DNA from: Chitinophagales bacterium
GTDB lineage: Bacteria; Bacteroidota; Bacteroidia; Chitinophagales; UBA8649
Length of the DNA: 6,632 nucleotides
Direction of reading: 5' to 3'
NCBI GenBank assembly: GCA_016777395.1
Contig: JADHRO010000123.1
Coordinates: forward strand, 1-6,632
In this document: positions 1-5,520 of the stretch, one piece after another
How the letters are laid out: the number at the start of each line of letters is the position of its first letter
How positions within the stretch are numbered: position 1 is the first letter of the stretch
Notes under the pieces: generated by a model
The model's input: the letters and a program-made list of their open reading frames with translations, nothing else
Told to the model about the DNA's origin: nothing
Database searches by the model: none
Translations under genes and position numbers: made by a program

Positions 1-188
1 ATTGCTAAAATAGAATGATATATAAAGTGCTGATGTCTTGGGCTGTAGTCAGGATGAGCCATTTGTTTGGGCTCAAAAAGATACACAATTATATAATCTA
101 GTTTGGATTTTTCAGCCTCAAAAAGAGCCTCATGATCACTTGTTCTAAGATCTCTTTTTAGCCATACTACATTTATCTTTTTTCCCAT
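1..188 (-). CDS. Cryptochrome/photolyase family protein, N-terminal part (cut by window edge)
   Basis: The minus strand has an open frame from an ATG at 188 to the window edge, 62 codons without a stop. It begins MGKKINVVWLKRDLRTSDHE, and further on reads IVYLFEP and then HPDYSPRH. The VVWLKRDLR...DHEAL opening and the following β-strand are the hallmark of the N-terminal α/β antenna-binding domain of the DNA photolyase/cryptochrome family. These are flavoproteins that repair UV-induced pyrimidine dimers with light or act as blue-light sensors. The FAD-binding helical domain lies outside the window, so photolyase and cryptochrome cannot be told apart. The family is usually 430-520 residues long, so only about one eighth is visible. 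The gene is divergent from the lipoprotein gene, and an exact TAnnTTTG promoter element sits 14 bases before the start. Family assignment is strong; subtype is unknown. Confidence 0.85.
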   Translation of the reverse strand, partial: MGKKINVVWLKRDLRTSDHEALFEAEKSKLDYIIVYLFEPKQMAHPDYSPRHQHFIYHSILA

Positions 189-457
189 ATTATTCTTAGA
201 ACAAAGATAAATATCAAAAAATAAATACGATTATATTACACCAGCTTTTTTATAATTAAAGCGATTAGTGTAATTGCATTCAACTTGTACCACTTTATGA
301 AAATAAAAAAAGCGGAACGCTATCTCAAAATGTGAGGTATTTAGCATAAAAAGTAATTTTATGATAGAAAAATTAAATTAAGCCAGGTTTTCCTTAGATA
401 TTCTTTTTTTTATTAGAAAATTAATAAATTTACCTACTTAAATTAAAAAATTAAAAA
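189..457. other. AT-rich intergenic spacer between divergent genes
   Basis: This spacer separates the photolyase gene (minus) from the lipoprotein gene (plus). It is clearly more AT-rich than the coding parts of the window. It holds the photolyase -7 element at 202-209. For the lipoprotein gene only a one-mismatch element, TAATTTTA at 354-361, is visible, with no partner TTG. The 20 bases before the lipoprotein ATG are almost all A and T, which is the usual Bacteroidota translation-start context instead of a Shine-Dalgarno sequence. I see no RNA gene or longer repeat in it. Confidence 0.5.
202..209 (-). promoter_or_regulatory. Putative Bacteroidota -7 element for the photolyase gene
   Basis: The minus strand reads TATCTTTG, an exact match to the Bacteroidota -7 consensus TAnnTTTG, 13 bases before the ATG at 188. 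No TTG is seen at the expected -33 distance, so the promoter call rests on one element plus its position. It implies a very short leader. Confidence 0.4.
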
Positions 458-964
458 ATGAGAAACTTATTATTATTATCATTAATTGTTATGTTGTCTG
501 CATGTTCACAATCAGATGACCTAGACTTATACCATACCAATGTTGCAATTGCAAAAAAGGCAATGGCTTGCTATGAAGCACCTACAGATTTTGAAACATT
601 TAAATCTTTAATTCATGAAGATATCAAGCATCAGTCACCTATGTATGGTCAAGGTTTAACTGATTATGCTGGTGTTTTAGGACAAGCAGAATTTTATATG
701 AAAGGTTTTGCAAATGTAAAATTTAATAATGCTGTCTGGTTGCCAGGAGTTGATACAGTTAGTCTTCAAAGTAACGGAAGTGTAAGAGTTTATGGAACAT
801 GGACTGGAGAGAGTATTGAGACGGGAAAATCTTTCTCTGTTGACTCTTATCATTATTTTGACATTGAAGATGGAAAAATAGTTATGTCTGGAGATTATTT
901 TGATGCTACTGGAATGGTTATGGCAGTCTCTGCTCCACCTTCATCTGAAATGGAAGTAGAATAA
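458..964 (+). CDS. NTF2/SnoaL-like lipoprotein, possibly surface-exposed
   Basis: This 168-residue protein starts with a lipoprotein signal peptide: a short basic start (MR), a hydrophobic run of Leu/Ile, and the lipobox LSAC with the lipidated cysteine at residue 16. The mature protein continues SQSDD, an acidic stretch like the lipoprotein export signals that send Bacteroidota lipoproteins to the cell surface. The rest fits a single NTF2-like (SnoaL-type) cone fold: an N-terminal helix with MACYEAP, a segment about a polyketide-cyclase-like pocket (FETFKSLIHEDIKHQSP, 46-61), and C-terminal β-strands with VYGTW (111-115) and YHYFDIEDGKIVMSGDYFD (131-149). Many NTF2-like proteins bind small ligands or are catalytic, but no catalytic residues can be named here. 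The gene stands alone, with an A-rich start context and its own terminator directly downstream. The lipoprotein call is firm; the fold is probable; the function is unknown. Confidence 0.8.
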   Translation: MRNLLLLSLIVMLSACSQSDDLDLYHTNVAIAKKAMACYEAPTDFETFKSLIHEDIKHQSPMYGQGLTDYAGVLGQAEFYMKGFANVKFNNAVWLPGVDTVSLQSNGSVRVYGTWTGESIETGKSFSVDSYHYFDIEDGKIVMSGDYFDATGMVMAVSAPPSSEMEVE

Positions 965-986
965 ATTTTCCTTTAATTTACTAATG

Positions 987-1022
987 ATAGCCTTGATCTA
1001 GAAAGTCAAGGCTATTTTTTTT
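987..1022 (+). terminator. Intrinsic terminator of the lipoprotein gene
   Basis: A perfect 10-bp inverted repeat, ATAGCCTTGA (987-996) and TCAAGGCTAT (1006-1015), encloses a 9-base loop and is followed by an unbroken run of T to 1022. It begins 22 bases after the lipoprotein stop codon. This is a classical rho-independent terminator on the plus strand. Confidence 0.9.
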
Positions 1023-1073
1023 ACGGCATTAATTCAAGACCTCAAACAAGAAGCTTATTTTACAATAATATAA

Positions 1074-1097
1074 AAACCCACTCCTTTGAGTGGGTTT
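1074..1097 (-). terminator. Intrinsic terminator downstream of tRNA-Ala
   Basis: A perfect 10-bp stem, AAACCCACTC (1074-1083) with GAGTGGGTTT (1088-1097), has a 4-base loop. On the minus strand the stem runs into TTTTTATA, giving a U-tail. It lies 5 bases beyond the 3' end of the tRNA, so it ends the tRNA transcript and any nspC read-through. The minus-strand direction is favoured because the plus strand has only a short T run after the stem. Confidence 0.85.
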
Positions 1098-1102
1098 ATT
1101 TG

Positions 1103-1179
1103 TGGTGGAGAATATCGGAGTCGAACCGATGACCTCTTGACTGCCAGTCAAACGCTCTAGCCAGCTGAGCTAATCCCCC
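1103..1179 (-). tRNA. tRNA-Ala (anticodon GGC)
   Basis: The minus strand folds as a complete 77-base cloverleaf. The acceptor stem is GGGGGAT/ATTCTCC, the D-stem GCTC/GAGC, the anticodon stem TTTGA/TCAAG with loop CTGGCAG, a 5-base variable region follows, and the T-arm is ATCGG-TTCGACT-CCGAT. The anticodon GGC reads alanine codons GCC and GCU. The G3·U70 wobble pair, the main identity element for alanyl-tRNA synthetase, is present and confirms alanine. The discriminator base is A and the CCA end is encoded in the DNA. It lies 49 bases downstream of nspC on the same strand, with no terminator between them, and is followed by its own terminator. No TAnnTTTG element is visible just upstream, so it may be processed from an nspC transcript. 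Confidence 0.97.
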
Positions 1180-1228
1180 ATTCAACGGCGTGAATTTAAC
1201 ATTAATTTTTTGATTGATTACTCCCTTG

Positions 1229-2371
1229 CTACGACAATTTGTTTTTAAAATCCTCGTAAGCAAATGTTTTAACTATATCCAAGGTATCATCTTGCCGCCA
1301 AACAGCTATACTTGGGTGCTTTACTCCATTAAAAAAATTGGTCTTAACCATAGTGTAATGCATCATGTCTTCAAAAATCAACTGATCTCCAATAGCAATT
1401 CCCTTAGGAAAATAGTAATCCCCCACATAATCTCCCGCCAAGCAAGAGGTACCGCCTAATCTGGTGCGCTTCTCCCCTTCTTTAGCTTCTTTTATACCCC
1501 GAATGCGGGGTGTATACGGCATTTCAAGACAATCAGGCATATGGGCAGCAACACTTATATCCAAAATCACCGCTTCAATACCATCACTTTCAAAAACATC
1601 TTGAACGGTGCTCAAAAGATAACCCGTTTGCCAAGCAAAGGCTGCTCCCGGCTCGAGGATTACTTCTAAGTGGGGATACTTGCTTTTAAATTTTTTCAAT
1701 ACCTCAATTAAATGCTCCGTATTATAACCTTGGCTTGTCATTAAATGACCACCACCAAAATTTATCCAAGTACATTGCTTCAACAAATGACCAAACTTCT
1801 CTTCTACTACCGCTAAAGTCTTTTCTAGCGCGTAGGAATCACTTTCACACAAGGTATGGAAATGTAAGCCAGTTATTCCCTTAGGCAGGGTTTCACCAAA
1901 GGCATCTGCGCGCACTCCCAATCGAGAACCTGGCACACAGGGATTGTATAAATCAGTACTCACCTCAGCATACGCTGGATTGATTCTTATGCCGCATTGT
2001 ATATCCTTACCAGAATCCAAGACCTTATCGATAAAGCGATTGTATTGATTCAAGGAATTAAAGGTCATGTGACTACAATAGCTCATCCATTGATCGAATT
2101 CGCTGTCGAGATAGGCAGGTGCGTATGCATGTACTTCCTCTCCAAATTCCTCAAAACCCAAACGGGCTTCATGAACTGAGGAAGCTGTTGTAGCTGAAAC
2201 ATATTGATTAATAAGCGGAAAAACACTATGCATGGCGAAGCCTTTGAGTGCCAAAATAATTTTTACATCACTCTCCACTGCTATGCCTTGGATGATTTCT
2301 AAATTCCGTTTGAGCAAACTTTCGTCTAAAACGAAACTGGGACTTGGTATTTTGTTGAAATCTATAGGCAT
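1229..2371 (-). CDS. nspC: Carboxynorspermidine/carboxyspermidine decarboxylase
   Basis: This cytosolic PLP enzyme removes CO2 from carboxyspermidine or carboxynorspermidine to give spermidine or norspermidine. It is the last step of the aspartate-semialdehyde route used by many Bacteroidota in place of the S-adenosylmethionine route. Numbered from the ATG at 2371 (380 residues, normal for the family), the PLP lysine is K43 in ILALKGFAM. HFHTLCE is at 170-176, the phosphate-binding glycine loop NFGGGH at 204-209, EPGAA at 240-244, and the catalytic-cysteine segment GGTSCLAGD has C310 and D314. This is a fold-type III (alanine racemase-like) barrel with a C-terminal β domain. The frame also opens at a TTG at 2392, but that TTG overlaps the exact -7 promoter element and is rejected as the start. 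The dehydrogenase that should precede it in the pathway is not adjacent. Confidence 0.93.
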   Translation of the reverse strand: MPIDFNKIPSPSFVLDESLLKRNLEIIQGIAVESDVKIILALKGFAMHSVFPLINQYVSATTASSVHEARLGFEEFGEEVHAYAPAYLDSEFDQWMSYCSHMTFNSLNQYNRFIDKVLDSGKDIQCGIRINPAYAEVSTDLYNPCVPGSRLGVRADAFGETLPKGITGLHFHTLCESDSYALEKTLAVVEEKFGHLLKQCTWINFGGGHLMTSQGYNTEHLIEVLKKFKSKYPHLEVILEPGAAFAWQTGYLLSTVQDVFESDGIEAVILDISVAAHMPDCLEMPYTPRIRGIKEAKEGEKRTRLGGTSCLAGDYVGDYYFPKGIAIGDQLIFEDMMHYTMVKTNFFNGVKHPSIAVWRQDDTLDIVKTFAYEDFKNKLS

Positions 2372-2389
2372 TTTCAGATATTGAGGATA

Positions 2390-2397
2390 CAAAATTA
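2390..2397 (-). promoter_or_regulatory. Putative -7 element for nspC
   Basis: The minus strand reads TAATTTTG, an exact TAnnTTTG match. Transcription would begin about 5-7 bases downstream, leaving a leader of roughly 12-15 bases before the ATG at 2371. Its last three bases are the in-frame TTG that could be mistaken for the nspC start. No clear -33 TTG is seen. Confidence 0.45.
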
Positions 2398-2487
2398 AAG
2401 GAATTAATTGGAAATTAGATGTCCTTTGATGTGTCGAGGTAAAATAGATGTGAGGACTCCACTTTAATCAATTACCATGACATAGTA

Positions 2488-3906
2488 TCATAGCGTACTT
2501 GGACAAACGAAAGCGGTCGTCGCAATAGCCGTGCGTTCGATTCCATCAAAGCCTTCTTCGATGTCTATTAGCTTATCAAAGCCTCTAGATTTTAATATAG
2601 AAGCCGCGATAACCGAACGATACCCTCCCGCGCAGTGTATATAATAGGTTTTATCGCTATGAACCTTCTCCATATTTTCACTAATGGAAGCTAATGGAAA
2701 ATTCATGACATGCGCCGTGTCTATATGTTGAGCTTCGTATTCACTTCGTTTTCTTACATCCAATACCTCGATTGCTTCTGTTTTTATAATCTGGGCAAGT
2801 TGTGCCGGACTCGCGCTGTTTAAGCTATCCAATTCAAGGCCTTCTTTAGCCCATGCTTCTAGACCACCATCGAGATAACCCAGAGCAAAATCGTACCCCA
2901 CTCGAGCTAATCGAGTAATGACTTCTTCCTCTCTTCCTGCATCCGCAACAAAAAGTATCTCTTGTTTTAAATCAGGAATTAAGGTGCCTACCCAAGTGGC
3001 AAAACTGCCATCGATACCTATAAAAATACTATTAGGGATAAAGGCCTGTTTGAAAGCCGCTTGTGATCGAGTATCAATCACAACTGCACCTGTTTCATTG
3101 GCTACAGTTTCAAATTCCTCAGGATTCAGGGCTTTCTTTCCTCTTGCCATTACCTTATCTAAACTCTCGTATCCTTGAATATTCATCAATACATTTTGTG
3201 GGAAGTATGCCGGTGGAGGCATTAAACCATCCAAGACCTGCGCTATAAATTCCCCTCTAGTCAATTTAGGATTCAAGGCATAATTTGTTTGCTTCTGATT
3301 GCCAAGGGTATCAAAAGTCTCCTTACTCATATTCTTCCCGCAAGCGGATCCTGCTCCGTGAGCTGGATAAACCATAATATCATCTGCTAGAGGCATGATT
3401 CTATTTCTCAAAGAATCGAATAAATGACTGGCCAGAGTTTCTTGAGTTAAGCCAGCAATAGCTTCTTGTGCGAGGTCTGGTCGACCAACATCGCCAATAA
3501 ATAAGGTATCTCCTGTAAATATTGCCACATCCTTGCCAGTTTCATCACTTAACAAAAAGCAGGTACTCTCCATGGTATGCCCTGGTGTGTGAATGGCTTT
3601 AAGTGAAATATTGCCTACTTTAAAAACTTCATTATCCTCCGCGATATGCACATCAAAGCTTGGGTTTGCTTTAGGACCATAGACAATTTTAGCGCCTGTT
3701 TTAGCAGCCAAGTCTAAATGACCTGAAACGAAATCTGCATGGAAATGTGTTTCAAAAATGTACTTTATTTTTGAATGATTTGCCTTTGCTTTTTCAATAT
3801 ATGGCCCCACTTCTCTTAAAGGATCAATAATGACGGCCTCACCTTTACTTTCGATGTAGTATGCACCTTGCGCTAAACATCCAGTATAAATCTGTTCTAT
3901 TTTCAT
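2488..3906 (-). CDS. Persulfide dioxygenase-rhodanese fusion (CstB/ETHE1-like)
   Basis: This 472-residue cytosolic protein combines a metallo-β-lactamase fold with two rhodanese domains. Residues 1 to about 210 carry the metal site of the ETHE1/persulfide dioxygenase group: ETHFHADFVSGH (52-63), HTPGH (106-110), TGDTLFIGDVGRPDL (131-145) and YPAHGAG (180-186), with C189 just after. H54, H110 and D133 are the expected mononuclear iron ligands. The first rhodanese domain (about 265-360) has VADAGREEE where the active-site cysteine loop should be, so it is degenerate. The second (about 375-460) keeps an intact loop CAGGYRS with C425. This order matches the staphylococcal CstB type, which oxidises low-molecular-weight persulfides to thiosulfate and sulfite during sulfide detoxification. 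Substrate is inferred from the family. The gene lies 64 bases after elaA on the same strand, with no promoter element visible between them, so an operon is likely. A cysteine (C468) lies five residues from the C-terminus. Confidence 0.88.
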   Translation of the reverse strand: MKIEQIYTGCLAQGAYYIESKGEAVIIDPLREVGPYIEKAKANHSKIKYIFETHFHADFVSGHLDLAAKTGAKIVYGPKANPSFDVHIAEDNEVFKVGNISLKAIHTPGHTMESTCFLLSDETGKDVAIFTGDTLFIGDVGRPDLAQEAIAGLTQETLASHLFDSLRNRIMPLADDIMVYPAHGAGSACGKNMSKETFDTLGNQKQTNYALNPKLTRGEFIAQVLDGLMPPPAYFPQNVLMNIQGYESLDKVMARGKKALNPEEFETVANETGAVVIDTRSQAAFKQAFIPNSIFIGIDGSFATWVGTLIPDLKQEILFVADAGREEEVITRLARVGYDFALGYLDGGLEAWAKEGLELDSLNSASPAQLAQIIKTEAIEVLDVRKRSEYEAQHIDTAHVMNFPLASISENMEKVHSDKTYYIHCAGGYRSVIAASILKSRGFDKLIDIEEGFDGIERTAIATTAFVCPSTL

Positions 3907-3970
3907 GATAAAGAATTCTACGTATACTAATCAACAAGATTGGTGCTTGATAAATTCACCAACATACCGT

Positions 3971-4417
3971 TTAGCTTCTTAACATTTCAAAATGCGGCAA
4001 TCCATCTTCTAAATATTCTTTACTGCAAATTTCAAATCCATATTCACTATAAAAGGGGACCAAATAGGTCTGGGCAGAAATTCTGCATGCTCGGGTGTTT
4101 AATTCTTGCTCAAGCACCTCTATGCATTTTTGCATCAATGGACGCCCCAACCCTTTCCTTCTTACAGAAGGAGATGTAACGACTCGGCCTATAGAAGCCT
4201 CTTTGTAGCTTACTCCCGGGTAAAGAAGTCGAGCATAGCCCAATAATTTATCATCCCCATAAGCATATACGTGCTTGCTCTTTAAATCTTTAAAATCCGC
4301 ATCTAGATAAGCACAATCTTGTTCAATGATAAATACTTCTTGCCTAAGATGCATAATGTCGTATAATTCCCTAGTAGTGAGCGCTTCAAAATCTTTAACT
4401 AAAAAGGTATAATCCAT
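3971..4417 (-). CDS. elaA: ElaA-type GNAT N-acetyltransferase
   Basis: This 148-residue protein matches the length and motif order of the ElaA branch of GNAT acetyltransferases, which transfer an acetyl group from acetyl-CoA to an amine. The ElaA signature near the start is LRQEVFIIEQDCAYLDAD (24-41). β4 is IGRVVTSPSVR (76-86), and the acetyl-CoA pyrophosphate loop RRKGLG (86-91) fits RxxGxG. It is followed by AQTYLVPFYSEYGF (115-128) and the C-terminal EDGLPHFEM (137-145). The natural substrate of ElaA is not established, so none is claimed. The gene has a promoter-like TACCTTTG upstream and reads into the persulfide dioxygenase gene 64 bases on. It is divergent from the DUF2177 gene across 123 bases. 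Confidence 0.88.
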   Translation of the reverse strand: MDYTFLVKDFEALTTRELYDIMHLRQEVFIIEQDCAYLDADFKDLKSKHVYAYGDDKLLGYARLLYPGVSYKEASIGRVVTSPSVRRKGLGRPLMQKCIEVLEQELNTRACRISAQTYLVPFYSEYGFEICSKEYLEDGLPHFEMLRS

Positions 4418-4436
4418 GCGTATATAATTGCTTATT

Positions 4437-4444
4437 CAAAGGTA
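4437..4444 (-). promoter_or_regulatory. Putative -7 element for elaA and the downstream dioxygenase
   Basis: The minus strand reads TACCTTTG, an exact TAnnTTTG match, 19 bases before the elaA ATG. No -33 TTG lies at the expected distance. No similar element occurs between elaA and the dioxygenase gene, which fits cotranscription from here. Confidence 0.42.
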
Positions 4445-4540
4445 GTTATTTTCGAGATCTTAGTCTATTATTTAGTAAAATCAATAGCAATAAACCATTA
4501 TCTTGTTTGCGTTGTTTTAATGCTAATCAAACTATAAACC

Positions 4541-4939
4541 ATGAAATATCTCATTCACTTTTTACTTACTGTTCCTATCTTTTTTGCCATTGATATTGTA
4601 TGGCTTGGATTTTTAGGAAAGCCTTTGTATCAAAAATACTTAGGGCATTTGATGGCGAAAGATGTTAACTGGAAAGCCGCCATTGTCTTTTACCTCCTGT
4701 TTATCGTCGGTATTTTAATTTTCGCTGTTTACCCCGCTTTAAAAATTGATAAAGTGAGCTATGCGCTTACCTACGGCGCTTTGTTTGGCTTCTTTACCTA
4801 TATGACCTATGAATTGACCAACCTTGCAGTTATTAAAGACTGGGCTTGGCAAATTGTTCCTATTGACATTATTTGGGGTGTGGTACTCTGTACTTTGGTC
4901 AGTCTTGGAAGTTTTTACATCGGAAAGTGGGTCTGGTAA
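4541..4939 (+). CDS. DUF2177 family four-helix membrane protein
   Basis: This 132-residue, strongly hydrophobic protein has four predicted transmembrane segments at about 4-25, 46-67, 74-96 and 104-128. It would sit in the inner membrane. Conserved-looking polar spots inside or beside the helices match the DUF2177 family: DIVWLGF (18-24) in helix 1, YELTNLA (90-96) at the end of helix 3, and DIIWG (109-113) in helix 4. The length is normal and the protein is complete. No biochemical function is known for the family. The ATG is preceded by an A-rich context with no Shine-Dalgarno sequence. A near-match -7 element, TATTTTCG (4447-4454), overlaps the divergent elaA promoter region. The gene is followed 109 bases later by arsC on the same strand, with no terminator seen between them. 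Confidence 0.85.
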   Translation: MKYLIHFLLTVPIFFAIDIVWLGFLGKPLYQKYLGHLMAKDVNWKAAIVFYLLFIVGILIFAVYPALKIDKVSYALTYGALFGFFTYMTYELTNLAVIKDWAWQIVPIDIIWGVVLCTLVSLGSFYIGKWVW

Positions 4940-5048
4940 TTGTTTTCGTAAAAGAACTTTCTACTTACCTTTACCCCTGCAAGTTTATATGATAAGCACG
5001 CTGCAATAGATTGACAGTTTTGAGACTTTAACAAATAACAATACATAC

Positions 5049-5462
5049 ATGAAAAACATTTTAGTCCTTTGTACAGGCAATAGTTGCCGCAGCCAAATGG
5101 CTGAAGGATACCTTAGATACTTTGGCGGAGACAGGGTCAATATTTACAGCGCAGGAATTGAGACGCATGGATTGAACAAGATGGCGGTCAAAATTATGCA
5201 TGAAGACGCTATTGATATTTCAGGACACACCTCCAATCATATCGACGAGTATCAGAAAATCCATTTTGATTACATCTTAACGGTTTGTGATCATGCGAAG
5301 GAAAACTGCCCATACTTCCCTAGTGATGCACAAAGATTTCATCACAATTTTTCAGACCCATCAAAACTGAAAGGCGATGCGGAAGATATTCATCAAGCCT
5401 TTGAAAATACGCGAAACGAGATAAAAGATTATGCAAAATCCTTTATTGAAATAAATGCTTAA
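5049..5462 (+). CDS. arsC: Thioredoxin-type arsenate reductase (LMW-PTPase fold)
   Basis: This 137-residue cytosolic protein has the low-molecular-weight tyrosine phosphatase fold. The oxyanion P-loop is C8-TGNSC-R14-S (CX5R), directly after the first β-strand NILVL. The general acid region is SDP with D103. Two further cysteines, C80 and C87 in TVCDHAKENCPYF, have the same spacing from C8 as the C10-C82-C89 triad of thioredoxin-coupled arsenate reductases such as the B. subtilis and pI258 enzymes. That triad relays a disulfide during reduction of arsenate to arsenite and argues against a plain tyrosine phosphatase. No ArsR regulator and no ArsB/Acr3 pump is in the window. A one-mismatch -7 element, TACCTTTA (4966-4973), with TTG 23 bases upstream (4940-4942), is a weak promoter candidate. 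The gene is convergent with the saccharopine dehydrogenase gene. Confidence 0.88.
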   Translation: MKNILVLCTGNSCRSQMAEGYLRYFGGDRVNIYSAGIETHGLNKMAVKIMHEDAIDISGHTSNHIDEYQKIHFDYILTVCDHAKENCPYFPSDAQRFHHNFSDPSKLKGDAEDIHQAFENTRNEIKDYAKSFIEINA

Positions 5463-5486
5463 TCTGTTGTCAATCAATTATATAAA

Positions 5487-5509
5487 TAAGTTTAATTAAA
5501 TTAAACTTA
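5487..5509. terminator. AT-rich hairpin between convergent genes, possible bidirectional terminator
   Basis: A perfect 10-bp inverted repeat, TAAGTTTAAT (5487-5496) and ATTAAACTTA (5500-5509), with a 3-base loop lies in the 58-base gap between the arsC stop and the dehydrogenase stop. The position suits a shared terminator. The stem has only one G-C pair and no clean U-run on either side (TTTATATA on the minus strand is the best tail), so the call is tentative. Confidence 0.45.
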
Positions 5510-5520
5510 CAATACCTTTC

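Noticed and set aside
305..321. Hairpin AGCG-GAA-CGCT followed on the minus strand by a T run, as a terminator
   Set aside because: A 4-bp stem is too short, and no minus-strand gene lies just upstream of it.
297..335. Tiny plus-strand frame MKIKKAERYLKM in the AT-rich spacer
   Set aside because: At 12 codons in AT-rich sequence it is expected by chance, with no promoter or conservation evidence.
1214..1459. Plus-strand open frame of 81 codons antisense to the end of nspC
   Set aside because: It lies on the opposite strand of a well-supported gene, has no recognisable domain and no start context, and is a shadow frame.
2369..2392. TTG start giving nspC seven extra residues
   Set aside because: The TTG is the 3' end of an exact -7 promoter element, and an ATG with the family-typical N-terminus lies 21 bases downstream.
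2918..3248. Two overlapping plus-strand frames inside the dioxygenase gene
   Set aside because: Both are antisense to the rhodanese-coding part, have low-complexity Ser/Leu/Pro composition and match no family.
3940..3962. Inverted repeat TTGGTG...CACCAA between elaA and the dioxygenase gene, as a terminator
   Set aside because: It has a 6-bp stem with an 11-base loop and no U-tail in the direction of transcription; more likely chance or a weak structure.
3940..4179. Plus-strand frame antisense to elaA
   Set aside because: The elaA motifs on the minus strand are unambiguous; the antisense frame has no domain or promoter.
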